This document shows, one piece after another, positions 25,303-33,205 of a stretch of DNA of 53,412 nt (position 1 is the stretch's first letter; each line of letters begins with the position of its first letter). The position numbers and the translations under genes were made by a program. Source of the stretch: Lachnospiraceae bacterium (GTDB lineage Bacteria; Bacillota; Clostridia; Lachnospirales; Lachnospiraceae); the NCBI GenBank assembly GCA_015056925.1, contig SVFJ01000013.1, positions 1 through 53,412 of the forward strand, in the 5' to 3' direction. The notes under the pieces were generated by a model. That model saw only the letters and a program-made list of their open reading frames with translations. It made no database searches and had not been told where the DNA came from.

Positions 25303-26169
25303 ATGTTAGTTTCAGCTACAGAAATGCTTAAAAAAGCAAAGGCAGGCCACTATGCAGTAGGTCAGTTCAACATTAACAATCTTGAGTGGACAAAGTCTAT
25401 TTTACAGACAGCACAGGAGTTAAACAGCCCTGTAATCCTTGGTGTATCTGAGGGTGCCGGTAAGTATATGTGCGGATATAAGACAATCGTTGGTATGGTT
25501 AACGGTATGATTGAGGAGATGGGAATTACTGTTCCGGTAGCTCTTCATTTAGACCATGGTAGCTATGACCACTGCTACAAGTGCATCGAGGCTGGTTTCT
25601 CTTCAGTTATGTTCGACGGTTCTCACTACTCAATCGAGGAGAATGTTGCAAAGACTAAGGAGTTAGTTGCAGCAGCTCATGCTAAGGGACTTTCTATCGA
25701 GGCAGAAGTTGGTTCTATCGGTGGAGAAGAAGACGGTGTTGTTGGTGCTGGTGAGTGTGCAGACCCGGATGAGTGTAAGTCAATTGCTGATCTTGGTGTT
25801 GATATGCTTGCAGCAGGTATCGGTAATATTCATGGTAAGTATCCTGCAAACTGGGCAGGTCTTAGCTTTGAGACTCTGGATGCTATCCAGCAGAAGACAG
25901 GTGAGATGCCTTTAGTTCTTCACGGTGGTACAGGTATCCCTGAGGATATGATTAAGAAGGCTATCTCTCTTGGTGTTGCTAAGATTAATGTTAACACAGA
26001 GTGTCAGTTATCATTTGCGGCAGCTACACGTAAGTATGTAGAGGCTGGTAAGGACTTAGAGGGTAAGGGATTTGACCCACGTAAGTTACTTGCTCCGGGT
26101 GCGGAGGCTATCAAGGCTACTGTTAAGGAGAAGATGGAATTATTTGGTTCAGTTGGTAAGGCTAACTAA
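25303..26169 (+). CDS. fbaA: Class II fructose-1,6-bisphosphate aldolase (288-aa, FbaA type)
   Basis: 288 aa, the length of Bacillus FbaA. Zinc site LDHG at 83-86, GSHYSIEEN near 110, catalytic region EAEVGSIGGEEDG near 138-150, then NIHGKY and VLHGGTGI. Glycolytic/gluconeogenic aldolase of the cytoplasm. Codon use is strongly biased (GGT, GTT, CTT, AAG), as expected for a highly expressed central gene, more so than in the other aldolase (3114-4049). Own promoter; several hairpins in its 3' region. Confidence 0.93.
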   Translation: MLVSATEMLKKAKAGHYAVGQFNINNLEWTKSILQTAQELNSPVILGVSEGAGKYMCGYKTIVGMVNGMIEEMGITVPVALHLDHGSYDHCYKCIEAGFSSVMFDGSHYSIEENVAKTKELVAAAHAKGLSIEAEVGSIGGEEDGVVGAGECADPDECKSIADLGVDMLAAGIGNIHGKYPANWAGLSFETLDAIQQKTGEMPLVLHGGTGIPEDMIKKAISLGVAKINVNTECQLSFAAATRKYVEAGKDLEGKGFDPRKLLAPGAEAIKATVKEKMELFGSVGKAN

Positions 26170-26173
26170 TTAT

Positions 26174-26310
26174 ATTACAGGAACCACTTCGTGAACCCTG
26201 TAATCGGATGCACGGCACAAAATGTGCCTTTTATGAGAATTTGCTTTGCAACATCTCATAAGTTATATTATGTAATCATTTGGGCTGCGTCAGTATGACG
26301 CAGCCTTTTT
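26174..26310 (+). terminator. Hairpin-rich 3' region and terminators of fbaA
   Basis: Four hairpins in a row: ATTACAGG/CCTGTAAT (26174-26204), GGCACA/TGTGCC followed by TTTT (26214-26232), TTATGAGA/TCTCATAA (26231-26261), and a strong 10-bp terminator GGCTGCGTCA/TGACGCAGCC with T5 (26283-26310). The last is the main terminator; the others may stabilise the mRNA end. Confidence 0.8.
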
Positions 26311-26354
26311 ACATAAAAGCAGTACATGCTGTTGATAATCAAGTATCTTTCTTG

Positions 26355-26383
26355 TTGACATAAGAATACCACAATCATAAGAT
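26355..26383 (+). promoter_or_regulatory. Promoter of the 26422-29105 cassette
   Basis: Consensus -35 TTGACA (26355-26360), 17-nt spacer, -10 TAAGAT (26378-26383), 38 nt before the GTG start. Confidence 0.75.
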
Positions 26384-26421
26384 GAAATTACTACAGAGGA
26401 TGAAATACGGAGGAAAAAGTA

Positions 26422-28011
26422 GTGAGAGAGCAAGATTTAGCAGCTATGTCATCATCCCAGCTGGAAAAAGAGTTGGAGAAGGCATTGCAGTCTGTGGAGC
26501 AGGCAAAGACAGCCTATACGGATGCCTGCAAGCAGGGAATCTTTGCACGCTTTGGTGAAGCGGCAAAGGAGAAGAAAGGGCTTGTAGCAGATGCTGAGGC
26601 ATATGAAACACAGGTAAGAGGCGCACTCTTTAAGGCAAATCAGTCAGAGACATTAAGCAGTCTGTCTAAGGAGAGTCTGGATGCGCTGGCAAGCGGAGTA
26701 GGAACAGAGACAGTGGAAGCTGTGGTAACGAATGTGATAAAGCAGTCAAGCATCGAGGGAGCAGAGGAAGCGGTAACTACTCTTGGAAGTACCATGGCAG
26801 ACTTTGCGATGAATGGAGCATATGCGGTGAATGATGTGACTGTAGTGAATCAAGTGTATAATACGCCGGATGATGTTATAAAATTTGTGAAAGGATGGCG
26901 AGATAAAAAGGGAATAGCAGATGATGTAGAGCTGACAGATGAACAATTAGACATGTTTCAAGGTGAATTATTAGCAGAAGTTGGGAAAATGGATTTTTCA
27001 GTACCTAAGGGGACTGTGATAATTGCATATTCTGGTTCTCATGGTGTTGATGACATAGAGCCTGAGAAATCGCTTGGAGCATGGAAGATTGCGAGAAATA
27101 CTTCTGAAAAATTAGGGGATGGAGCAACGTATATCAGTAATTTACCTGCAGGGGAGTTGATAGGAGCGAAAAGGCAATTATTAGAAAATGCTATAAAGAA
27201 AGTAGTGGGCGATGATGATGATTTAGTAAATCGAATAATAAGTGGAACGGATATTAATTGGAATCGATTAGATAGAGCAGGTACTTGTGGCTTTTGTGAT
27301 AGACCTGCAGTAGATGATTTTGTATCAAAAAAATTAATGGGTGAGTCTCAAAAGGTATCGGATAATATAATCGTATTGATTCCACAACCAATTGAAGAAA
27401 TAAAAGATTTTAACAAAAAAGTATTTGCAGTAACAGAGTTGGAACAAATATTAAAAAATGATACATACCAATATATTAATGGAATTCCTAAGGAACAGCT
27501 AGAAAGTATTTATAGGGAATCGGATATAGGTAAGGAGAGTGTGTACAATATTTTTTCCAAAACATCTCAAGAAGTAGTGGGAGATGATATGACTTTGGAT
27601 GGGCAGAGTGATTTATTAGCAAAAGCTATTACCGAAGAAGGTATATTAACAAAGGAAAGCGCAACCTTTACTGTAAATAAGTGTTATGATGAACAGAATC
27701 ATTTTGTGGGAGTGGAGTTATTATCAAAGAGTCAAGAGCAACCATTGATTAAGGCGCCGGAAGAAACTGTTAGTAAAGTTGGACACGAAGCTGTAGAGTC
27801 AAACAAGTTAGATAAGATTTTTGATATATTTAATCCGAGAGAAAAGTTGAATATATATGCTGACGTAGATGGTAAACTTAAGTTTGGGGAACCTGAGAAA
27901 TATATGATTACTCAAGGCTTAGATGGCGAATTTAAGCTTGAAAAGGCGACAATAAAGGATATTGAAACCCCATTAGAAAAAATAATAATAAAAGAATTTA
28001 CAAGACAGTAG
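26422..28011 (+). CDS. Unrecognised 529-aa protein, head of a three-gene cassette
   Basis: GTG start with an ACGGAGGAA ribosome site. I do not recognise the family. No signal peptide or membrane segment. Residues about 10-65 look like a charged coiled coil (QLEKELEKALQSVEQAKTAY), then an Ala/Val/Glu-rich helical stretch to about 150. From about 155 the composition changes to AT-rich codons and a mixed alpha/beta sequence with GTVIIAYSGSHG (about 200) and a CGFC pair (Cys289, Cys292). Two small genes follow at 14 and about 78 nt. The layout, a conserved-looking helical N-terminus with a divergent C-terminus plus small downstream genes, resembles polymorphic toxin/immunity cassettes, but no toxin motif or LXG/RHS head is seen. 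Confidence 0.6.
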   Translation: MREQDLAAMSSSQLEKELEKALQSVEQAKTAYTDACKQGIFARFGEAAKEKKGLVADAEAYETQVRGALFKANQSETLSSLSKESLDALASGVGTETVEAVVTNVIKQSSIEGAEEAVTTLGSTMADFAMNGAYAVNDVTVVNQVYNTPDDVIKFVKGWRDKKGIADDVELTDEQLDMFQGELLAEVGKMDFSVPKGTVIIAYSGSHGVDDIEPEKSLGAWKIARNTSEKLGDGATYISNLPAGELIGAKRQLLENAIKKVVGDDDDLVNRIISGTDINWNRLDRAGTCGFCDRPAVDDFVSKKLMGESQKVSDNIIVLIPQPIEEIKDFNKKVFAVTELEQILKNDTYQYINGIPKEQLESIYRESDIGKESVYNIFSKTSQEVVGDDMTLDGQSDLLAKAITEEGILTKESATFTVNKCYDEQNHFVGVELLSKSQEQPLIKAPEETVSKVGHEAVESNKLDKIFDIFNPREKLNIYADVDGKLKFGEPEKYMITQGLDGEFKLEKATIKDIETPLEKIIIKEFTRQ

Positions 28012-28025
28012 GAGGATATAGAAGT

Positions 28026-28472
28026 ATGGCATTTGTAGGAGAATGGATAGAAAGAGAAGAGGATAAAAAATATATAGCGTCGAAAGGATTTACTTATATA
28101 ACAGGAAAAGAAATGACTGATGCGGGGCTTGGAGTTATTGATAGAGAAAGAGATATTATTTTAGTTCCAAGAGGAGGTGGTGGTTTGGATATGCCTGAGT
28201 CATATGGATTATATCTAGACGGATTTTTGATAGATATGGAAGGGCATAAAAGAAACGAAGGAACACGTTTTAAAAATAATTTAAAAGTTCATTGGTATAT
28301 CACATGGATAGGAGTGCCTAAGACATGGTTTGAAGCCAATTGCAGTGTAGATAAGTTGAAGCAGGTAATAACAGAGGCGTTTACGGCATATGCATATATT
28401 GACCTTAAAGCATCACAGGTATTGGAAGTAACTGTAGATATCAGTGTAGACCCTGTTGAGAAGCTGAAATAA
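28026..28472 (+). CDS. Unrecognised 148-aa protein, candidate partner/immunity
   Basis: The ribosome site AGGAGGA overlaps the stop region of the 529-aa gene, so the two are translated from one message. Soluble, acidic N-terminus, with a glycine patch (VPRGGGGLDMPE, about 49-60), then YGLYLDGFLIDMEGHKRN and an aromatic stretch (VHWYITWIGVPKTWFEAN). No family recognised. Small size and position directly after a larger unknown protein make an immunity or chaperone role possible; this is inference. It is followed by a hairpin containing a 16-nt repeat also found after the next gene. Confidence 0.65.
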   Translation: MAFVGEWIEREEDKKYIASKGFTYITGKEMTDAGLGVIDRERDIILVPRGGGGLDMPESYGLYLDGFLIDMEGHKRNEGTRFKNNLKVHWYITWIGVPKTWFEANCSVDKLKQVITEAFTAYAYIDLKASQVLEVTVDISVDPVEKLK

Positions 28473-28478
28473 CTGAGT

Positions 28479-28516
28479 AAGCATTACAGAGATAAAGAAA
28501 AGGCTTTGTAATGCTT
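28479..28516 (+). repeat. Hairpin with 16-nt repeat, copy 1
   Basis: AAGCATTACA (28479-28488) pairs with TGTAATGCTT (28507-28516), followed by ATTTT, so it may terminate weakly. Its first 16 nt (AAGCATTACAGAGATA) recur exactly at 29125-29140. Confidence 0.75.
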
Positions 28517-28550
28517 ATTTTGACTTGTGAAAGGAATGTGGAGAAAAGCT

Positions 28551-29105
28551 ATGTTAGATATTAATACAGGAAGATTTGTAATGGGAGAGGGATTAGAGTT
28601 ATATCCTGGAATGAAAAGAGAAGATTTTTATAAGTCGAAGATATTCAAAGAGGAGTTAAGACATTCAGAAGATAAAGATAATTATACAGATAGATTGTAT
28701 GACCTTAGGGTGCAAAATATTGACGGGTTTTTAATGGATATTTCAGTTATGTTTTCTTCTCACGATTATTTAGAAGAAATAACATTAAGTAAGCCAGAGT
28801 ACTATGACTGGCCGAATTGGCCAGAAGATAAAACAGAAGAGGAGTATGCTTATGAAATAAAAGCATACAATGATGCTTTTGTAGCAAAGCAGTTAGAGGG
28901 AACAGAAGGAATGGGTCCAAATTTAGGATATTATCCAACCAAACCGTGGGGATATATTAGGTCAAATTTTAATCTGCGCCATATGCCTCATGTGGAGGTT
29001 GTGATTTCGTATAACAAGGTTCCTATTTTGGAAGCAGCGGGATATACTTTTGGAAAAAGGTCTCCACTTGATATAATAAGAGGAAATATGAATAAGGAAG
29101 AGTAA
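28551..29105 (+). CDS. Unrecognised about 184-aa protein, third gene of the cassette
   Basis: Start placed at ATG 28551 (MLDINTGRFVMGEGL) because GTGGAG lies 7-12 nt upstream; in-frame starts at 28527 (GTG) and 28536 (ATG) would add 8 or 5 residues but have poorer ribosome sites. Soluble, acidic, rich in aromatic residues (PEYYDWPNWPEDKTEEEYAYE), no membrane segment. Contains IDGFLMDIS, reminiscent of LDGFLIDME in the preceding protein, too short to prove homology. Family not recognised; the general look, small and acidic after a larger unknown gene, fits an immunity-like protein. Followed by a second copy of the 16-nt repeat. Confidence 0.6.
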   Translation: MLDINTGRFVMGEGLELYPGMKREDFYKSKIFKEELRHSEDKDNYTDRLYDLRVQNIDGFLMDISVMFSSHDYLEEITLSKPEYYDWPNWPEDKTEEEYAYEIKAYNDAFVAKQLEGTEGMGPNLGYYPTKPWGYIRSNFNLRHMPHVEVVISYNKVPILEAAGYTFGKRSPLDIIRGNMNKEE

Positions 29106-29124
29106 GAGTATATCTAAGAGATAA

Positions 29125-29168
29125 AAGCATTACAGAGATAGTAAGCTCTTGATAATGTTACTTTTATT
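29125..29168 (+). repeat. Hairpin with 16-nt repeat, copy 2 (degenerate)
   Basis: Exact 16-nt copy (29125-29140) of the repeat at 28479-28494; the 3' arm is decayed, with only AGCATTA/TAATGTT (7 bp, one G-T) remaining, then ACTTTTATT. Suggests duplication of a gene-plus-terminator unit or a shared insertion point. Confidence 0.65.
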
Positions 29169-29196
29169 GATATCAAAATACCCCATAAAAGGGAGG

Positions 29197-29230
29197 ATGC
29201 CAAGTAACCTTTGGTTACTTGGCATTTATT
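29197..29230 (+). terminator. Terminator of the cassette
   Basis: 13-bp perfect stem (29197-29209 with 29213-29225), TTT loop, followed by TTATT. Confidence 0.8.
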
Positions 29231-29361
29231 ATGAAAAAGTTATTATAAGTAATGTTATCACTTATGTGTTTGCTGTATCTTATGGTTATAGTATAGATAA
29301 ATTTCGTGTCTAAATCGTGTGTAGTTCTTGAACATTTTTGAAAAGAATTATGAACAAAATA

Positions 29362-29392
29362 TGAATAAGCTCTTGAAAAAATTCAAGAGCTT
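29362..29392. repeat. 13-bp palindrome in the 29231-29460 gap
   Basis: ATAAGCTCTTGAA/TTCAAGAGCTTAT around a short A-rich loop. Together with the AT-rich flanks it is the only structure in this gene-free stretch; it may serve as the terminator of the minus-strand cyclophilin or be a spare one. AAGCTCTTGA also occurs at 29143-29152. Confidence 0.6.
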
Positions 29393-29460
29393 ATCAGAAA
29401 TTAAATAATATTGTCGAAAAATAACTATAAATAAATAAAAAAACACAAATAAAAGTCTTT

Positions 29461-29988
29461 TTAGAAACCGTATTTTACAGGCTCTTCGTAGGTCTCTCCG
29501 AAACAATCAACAGTAACCTTCTTCATAACCTGTGGCTCTATAGGTCTGTCAGCATAGTCAGTCATAGTCTCTGCAATCTTGTTCACATTCTCCTGACCTT
29601 CGATAACCTTACCGAATGCAGCATAAGCGCCATCAAGGTGTGGAGAGTTCTTATGCATAATGAAGAACTGAGAGCCTGCTGAGTTAGGCATCATGCTTCT
29701 TGCCATTGATAATACACCCTCAGTATGCTTTAAGGCATTTGCAAAGCCGTTCTGTGCGAACTCGCCTGCGATAGAGTAGCCCGGACCGCCCATACCGGTT
29801 CCGTCAGGACATCCGCCCTGAATCATAAAGCCATTGATGACTCTGTGGAAAATTAATCCGTCATAATAGCCACGACTTACAAGGCTGATAAAGTTATTTA
29901 CAGTATTTGGAGCGATTTCAGGATAAAGCTCAGCTTTAATGATATCGCCATTTTCCATTTCAAATGTTACAACAGGATTCTGTGCCAT
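29461..29988 (-). CDS. Peptidyl-prolyl cis-trans isomerase, cyclophilin type
   Basis: 175 aa from ATG 29988 (MAQNPVVTFEMENG), about 9 nt after AAAGGAG; the longer upstream frame has no ribosome site. Cyclophilin core: FHRVINGFMIQGG (catalytic Arg), SMARSMMPNSAGSQFFI and HLDGAYAAFGKV. No signal peptide, so a cytoplasmic protein-folding helper that isomerises Xaa-Pro bonds. Monocistronic. Confidence 0.93.
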   Translation of the reverse strand: MAQNPVVTFEMENGDIIKAELYPEIAPNTVNNFISLVSRGYYDGLIFHRVINGFMIQGGCPDGTGMGGPGYSIAGEFAQNGFANALKHTEGVLSMARSMMPNSAGSQFFIMHKNSPHLDGAYAAFGKVIEGQENVNKIAETMTDYADRPIEPQVMKKVTVDCFGETYEEPVKYGF

Positions 29989-30046
29989 TTTCATAATCTC
30001 CTTTATTCTATAATAGGGGTGATATAAGCGATTCACCACAATTATT

Positions 30047-30075
30047 ATCTTATCCTATTCCTAATATTTCGTAAA
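30047..30075 (-). promoter_or_regulatory. Promoter of cyclophilin gene
   Basis: Minus strand: -35 TTTACG (30070-30075), 17-nt spacer, -10 TAAGAT (30047-30052). Confidence 0.6.
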
Positions 30076-30248
30076 GTTAAATCTTTTGATTTGTATCATG
30101 ATATGTGGTGGAGACAGGGGATTGCTATTTGAAAGATTTTTCGTTATGCTTGAAATAGTATAAAATCATATGTTGAATCGATGTGGATAGGCTTGCAAAG
30201 TATAGCTGTATGATGATAAGTGACAAGAGTAAAGGATGAGCGAATGCC

Positions 30249-31130
30249 ATGAAGGGTGTATGTACATATTTTCCAAGACTAGAGTGGGAGCTTGGAGATG
30301 TTAATTATGCGATGGTGATGGAACAATTGCAGAATAAAATTGCAGAGAGAGAGACTGATTTTTGCGAAGTCATTGCATATTCGGAAGAATCAGCGTTAGA
30401 AATAATAGACCGGGAAGTTATGAGCAATGAGAGACAGCTTTTAATATTGACAGATTCCTCAAGGATGGCACAGCATTGTGCGGATTGGCAGATACCTTAC
30501 GGAGTGGTGTTATGTAAGGGGAATCAGCAGGATTCCTTTCCGCAAGGGGCATATTGTATGGAATCTCTGTTGGATGTGGATTATGAATATCTGGAACGCA
30601 TCTATCAAAGAGGAAAGGAGCTTCCGTGGATAATAGCTGAGACAGAACGTTTAATCATTCGGGAGATAACCAAAGAGGATGTACCGCGTTTGTATGAGTT
30701 GTATGCAGACGAAGAAATTACCAGATATATGGAGTCCTTGCTTCCGACATTACAGGAGGAGGAAGAGTATACCAAGAATTATATTCGTAATGTATATCAG
30801 TTCTATGGTTATGGCATATGGGTATTGATAGAGAAGACCTCGGGAGAGTTAATAGGCAGAGCGGGACTTGAATATCATGATGATTTCGATGGATTGGAGC
30901 TTGGATTTATGTTGGGGAAGAAGTACTGGCATAAGGGATATGCATATGAAGCCTGCCGGGCAGTGCTTGCTTATGGCAGGGAAGAGCTTGAGCAGAAGTA
31001 TTATCGTGCATTGGTGCATGTGCAGAATGCGGCGTCCCAAAAGCTATGTGAGCGATTGGGTTTTGAGGAATGCGGAAGAGTTGATTTAAGCGGTATTTGC
31101 CATATAGACTATCGAAAGTGCGAAGAATGA
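30249..31130 (+). CDS. GNAT-family N-acetyltransferase with extra N-terminal domain
   Basis: 293 aa. The C-terminal half (about 128-293) is a RimJ/RimL-like GNAT domain: ETERLIIREITKEDV, then the acetyl-CoA loop region LGKKYWHKGYAYEACRAVL and VQNAASQKLCERLGFEECGR. The N-terminal about 125 residues form a separate alpha/beta domain with LLILTDSSRMAQHCADWQIPYGVVLCKGN, similar in feel to HAD- or receiver-like folds. Substrate unknown; acetylation of a small molecule or protein amine. Weak ribosome site AAAGGA 12 nt upstream. Confidence 0.82.
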   Translation: MKGVCTYFPRLEWELGDVNYAMVMEQLQNKIAERETDFCEVIAYSEESALEIIDREVMSNERQLLILTDSSRMAQHCADWQIPYGVVLCKGNQQDSFPQGAYCMESLLDVDYEYLERIYQRGKELPWIIAETERLIIREITKEDVPRLYELYADEEITRYMESLLPTLQEEEEYTKNYIRNVYQFYGYGIWVLIEKTSGELIGRAGLEYHDDFDGLELGFMLGKKYWHKGYAYEACRAVLAYGREELEQKYYRALVHVQNAASQKLCERLGFEECGRVDLSGICHIDYRKCEE

Positions 31131-31145
31131 ATATTATGAAAAAAT

Positions 31146-31186
31146 AAGAGCTTTACGAGAGGGGTATGCCCTACGTAAAGCTCTGT
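31146..31186. terminator. Bidirectional terminator between GNAT and HD-GYP genes
   Basis: Stem AGAGCTTTACG/CGTAAAGCTCT followed by GTTTTT on plus; serves the two convergent genes. Confidence 0.8.
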
Positions 31187-31188
31187 TT

Positions 31189-32331
31189 TTAGATTATTGA
31201 CTCAATTGAAACATTTTTCTGGTTAGATAGCTTCATGATGTTTTTGTAATATTGGTCCTGAAGATTAATTATTTCGTCATTGTCACATTTGATAATTGGA
31301 AGAGAGTAATCACTTTGGTTAATGAAGATAACATTTCCTTCCATTCCGTTGCTTAATGAAACCCTATGATTCAAATATGAATTTGCAACATTCTCAAGGA
31401 ATGTCAAAATATACTTAGCATCGTATTTCTGAATACCCTCATCTTCAAAGGATTTAATAACGGTAAATGGACACATTGCGGAACGATATACTCGTTCACT
31501 TGTCATTGCATCAAAGATGTCTGCGATGGTAACAATCTTGGAATATTTATCAATTTCATCACCCTTGAGACCGTATGGATAACCGCTTCCATCGCATTTC
31601 TCATGATGCATGAGAGCTGCATTTCGGACTTCCCTTGGAATATTGCTAAATTTACTGAGAAGATGAAGTCCTTCTGTGGTATGTGTTTTTATGATTTCAA
31701 ACTCTTCGGGAGTCAGTCTGTCAGGCTTTCGTAAGATTGTCTGTGGCAGCATGAACTTTCCGACATCATGGAAAAGACCACATGCTGTTGCAAGACGCTG
31801 TTCCTCCTCTGAAAAATGAAGCCATCTGGCTAACATATTGGAAATCAGTGCAACATCAATGCAGTGGGCATAAATAGAGTCGTCAATGTTTCTCATATTC
31901 AGAAGCATGTCAAATACGCTGACATGGGTTTCTCCCTGCCTCATCAATTGCATAGTCTCAGACAAAAGTCCATCGGCATTAAAAGGCTCATGCTTGTAGA
32001 GCGCTTTCATCAGACTGTCCTTAAAGTGGTCGGCGCACTGGTTAAAGTCACGCGAAAATACAGCGAATTGCTCGCTGTTGTAAATTCTTGACTTGCTTGA
32101 TTCTTTTGCGGATGTTTCCTGTTTTACAGCTGTTTCAATAGATTTGTTATAAAGCTGTTCCATCACTTCATTTTCAACGGAAACATAGTAGATAGAGTAG
32201 GATTCAAGTCTGGATATGATATTTTCGGTTAAAACAACACCTTTGGGTACCACCATTTTCATGTCGTAGTTTAAGACATCTTCTGCGGTTACCATGCCGG
32301 GTTTTAATTCGATAAGAGACACCTTTTTCAT
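31189..32331 (-). CDS. HD-GYP domain protein, probable cyclic-di-GMP phosphodiesterase
   Basis: 380 aa from ATG 32331, preceded by GGAGGTCATT; the extra seven residues upstream lack a ribosome site. The N-terminal about 80 residues resemble the small domain often found before HD-GYP (LKPGMVTAEDVLNYDMKMVVPKG). HD motif FHDVGK (His188, Asp189), HHEKCDGSGYP with GYP at 250-252, and other metal histidines (THTTEG, MHH). It should hydrolyse c-di-GMP, linking to motility or adhesion control. No receiver or membrane domain is visible. Confidence 0.9.
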   Translation of the reverse strand: MKKVSLIELKPGMVTAEDVLNYDMKMVVPKGVVLTENIISRLESYSIYYVSVENEVMEQLYNKSIETAVKQETSAKESSKSRIYNSEQFAVFSRDFNQCADHFKDSLMKALYKHEPFNADGLLSETMQLMRQGETHVSVFDMLLNMRNIDDSIYAHCIDVALISNMLARWLHFSEEEQRLATACGLFHDVGKFMLPQTILRKPDRLTPEEFEIIKTHTTEGLHLLSKFSNIPREVRNAALMHHEKCDGSGYPYGLKGDEIDKYSKIVTIADIFDAMTSERVYRSAMCPFTVIKSFEDEGIQKYDAKYILTFLENVANSYLNHRVSLSNGMEGNVIFINQSDYSLPIIKCDNDEIINLQDQYYKNIMKLSNQKNVSIESII

Positions 32332-32380
32332 AATGACCTCCGGACAAAACATATATCAAATACGATGAAATGAATTTCAA

Positions 32381-32410
32381 TCGACAAAAGTACTAATATG
32401 TATATATAAT
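32381..32410 (+). promoter_or_regulatory. Promoter of Nudix gene
   Basis: -35 TCGACA (32381-32386), 18-nt spacer, -10 TATAAT (32405-32410); 49 nt before the ATG. Confidence 0.5.
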
Positions 32411-32459
32411 ACTATTATAAAATTACAACCTAGAAAAGTCAAACAACGGGAGAAATAAA

Positions 32460-33074
32460 ATGAAAAAATATAAGAAAATAAGCAAGTTATCTAATAATAG
32501 ATTTTTGAATTTGTTTAAATTGGATGCACTAACGGACAAGGGAAGAGAGTTTGAGTATTTTTTTGTATCAAGACGCGAGGAAAATGCATTAAAAATGCTC
32601 ACAAAGGATAAGCGCCCGGAGGGAGTGGTAATCTATCCGATATGGAAAGAGGAGCCGGATAAAATCGTTATGATTCGTCAGTATCGTTACCCATTGGATG
32701 ATTATTTATACGAGCTTCCGGCAGGGTTGATTGATGAGGGGGAGCAACCGTGGGAGTCAGCAGTTCGGGAGATGAAGGAAGAGACCGGGCTTTGCCTTGA
32801 GGTTTATCAGGGTGGTGATAAAGCGTGGAGAAATCCCTTTTTTATGGGAGCCGGCTTCACTGATGAAAGCTGTAGTACAGTGTATGGTTATGCTTCCGGC
32901 AGATTTGGTGCGGAACAAATGGAAGATACGGAAACAATTCAGGTGTTTTTGGCGGACAAGCAGGAGGCAGCAAGGATTTTACGCGAAGAAAAGGTTTCCA
33001 TTCGTGCAGCATATCTATTAATGCAGTTTATTCATTCGGATAAAGAGAAGCCTTTTTCGTTTTTGGAAATGTAA
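32460..33074 (+). CDS. Nudix hydrolase, ADP-ribose pyrophosphatase-like
   Basis: 204 aa. Complete Nudix box at residues 89-111: Gly89, Glu95, then REMKEETGL. The preceding QYRYPLDDYLYELPAGLID is typical of ADP-ribose/NDP-sugar pyrophosphatases (NudF type). Cytoplasmic, divalent-metal dependent. GGGAGAAATAAA ribosome site. Its end is followed by the operator-like region of the LacI gene. Confidence 0.85.
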   Translation: MKKYKKISKLSNNRFLNLFKLDALTDKGREFEYFFVSRREENALKMLTKDKRPEGVVIYPIWKEEPDKIVMIRQYRYPLDDYLYELPAGLIDEGEQPWESAVREMKEETGLCLEVYQGGDKAWRNPFFMGAGFTDESCSTVYGYASGRFGAEQMEDTETIQVFLADKQEAARILREEKVSIRAAYLLMQFIHSDKEKPFSFLEM

Positions 33075-33087
33075 TTTGGTTAACATA

Positions 33088-33173
33088 ATGCACACAAATG
33101 CACATATAAAAATAAAAAGTTTTGCGAAATAATGCACACCTAATTGACAAGATTGGTGTGCATTTTGTAATAT
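33088..33173 (+). promoter_or_regulatory. Promoter and ATGCACA repeats before LacI regulator 1
   Basis: -35 TTGACA (33144-33149), 18-nt spacer, -10 TAATAT (33168-33173). The -35 and spacer are straddled by a 10-bp inverted repeat AATGCACACC (33131-33140)/GGTGTGCATT (33155-33164), and ATGCACA also occurs at 33088 and 33098. This suggests autoregulation by the downstream regulator; the hairpin could also terminate the Nudix transcript. Confidence 0.6.
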
Positions 33174-33205
33174 GAGAATAGAAAACAAAAGAAGGAGGAA
33201 ATACG

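Noticed and set aside
26422-28011. LXG, RHS or other named polymorphic toxin
   Set aside because: No LXG head, no RHS repeats, no pre-toxin motif or recognisable nuclease/deaminase motif; only the layout is toxin-like.
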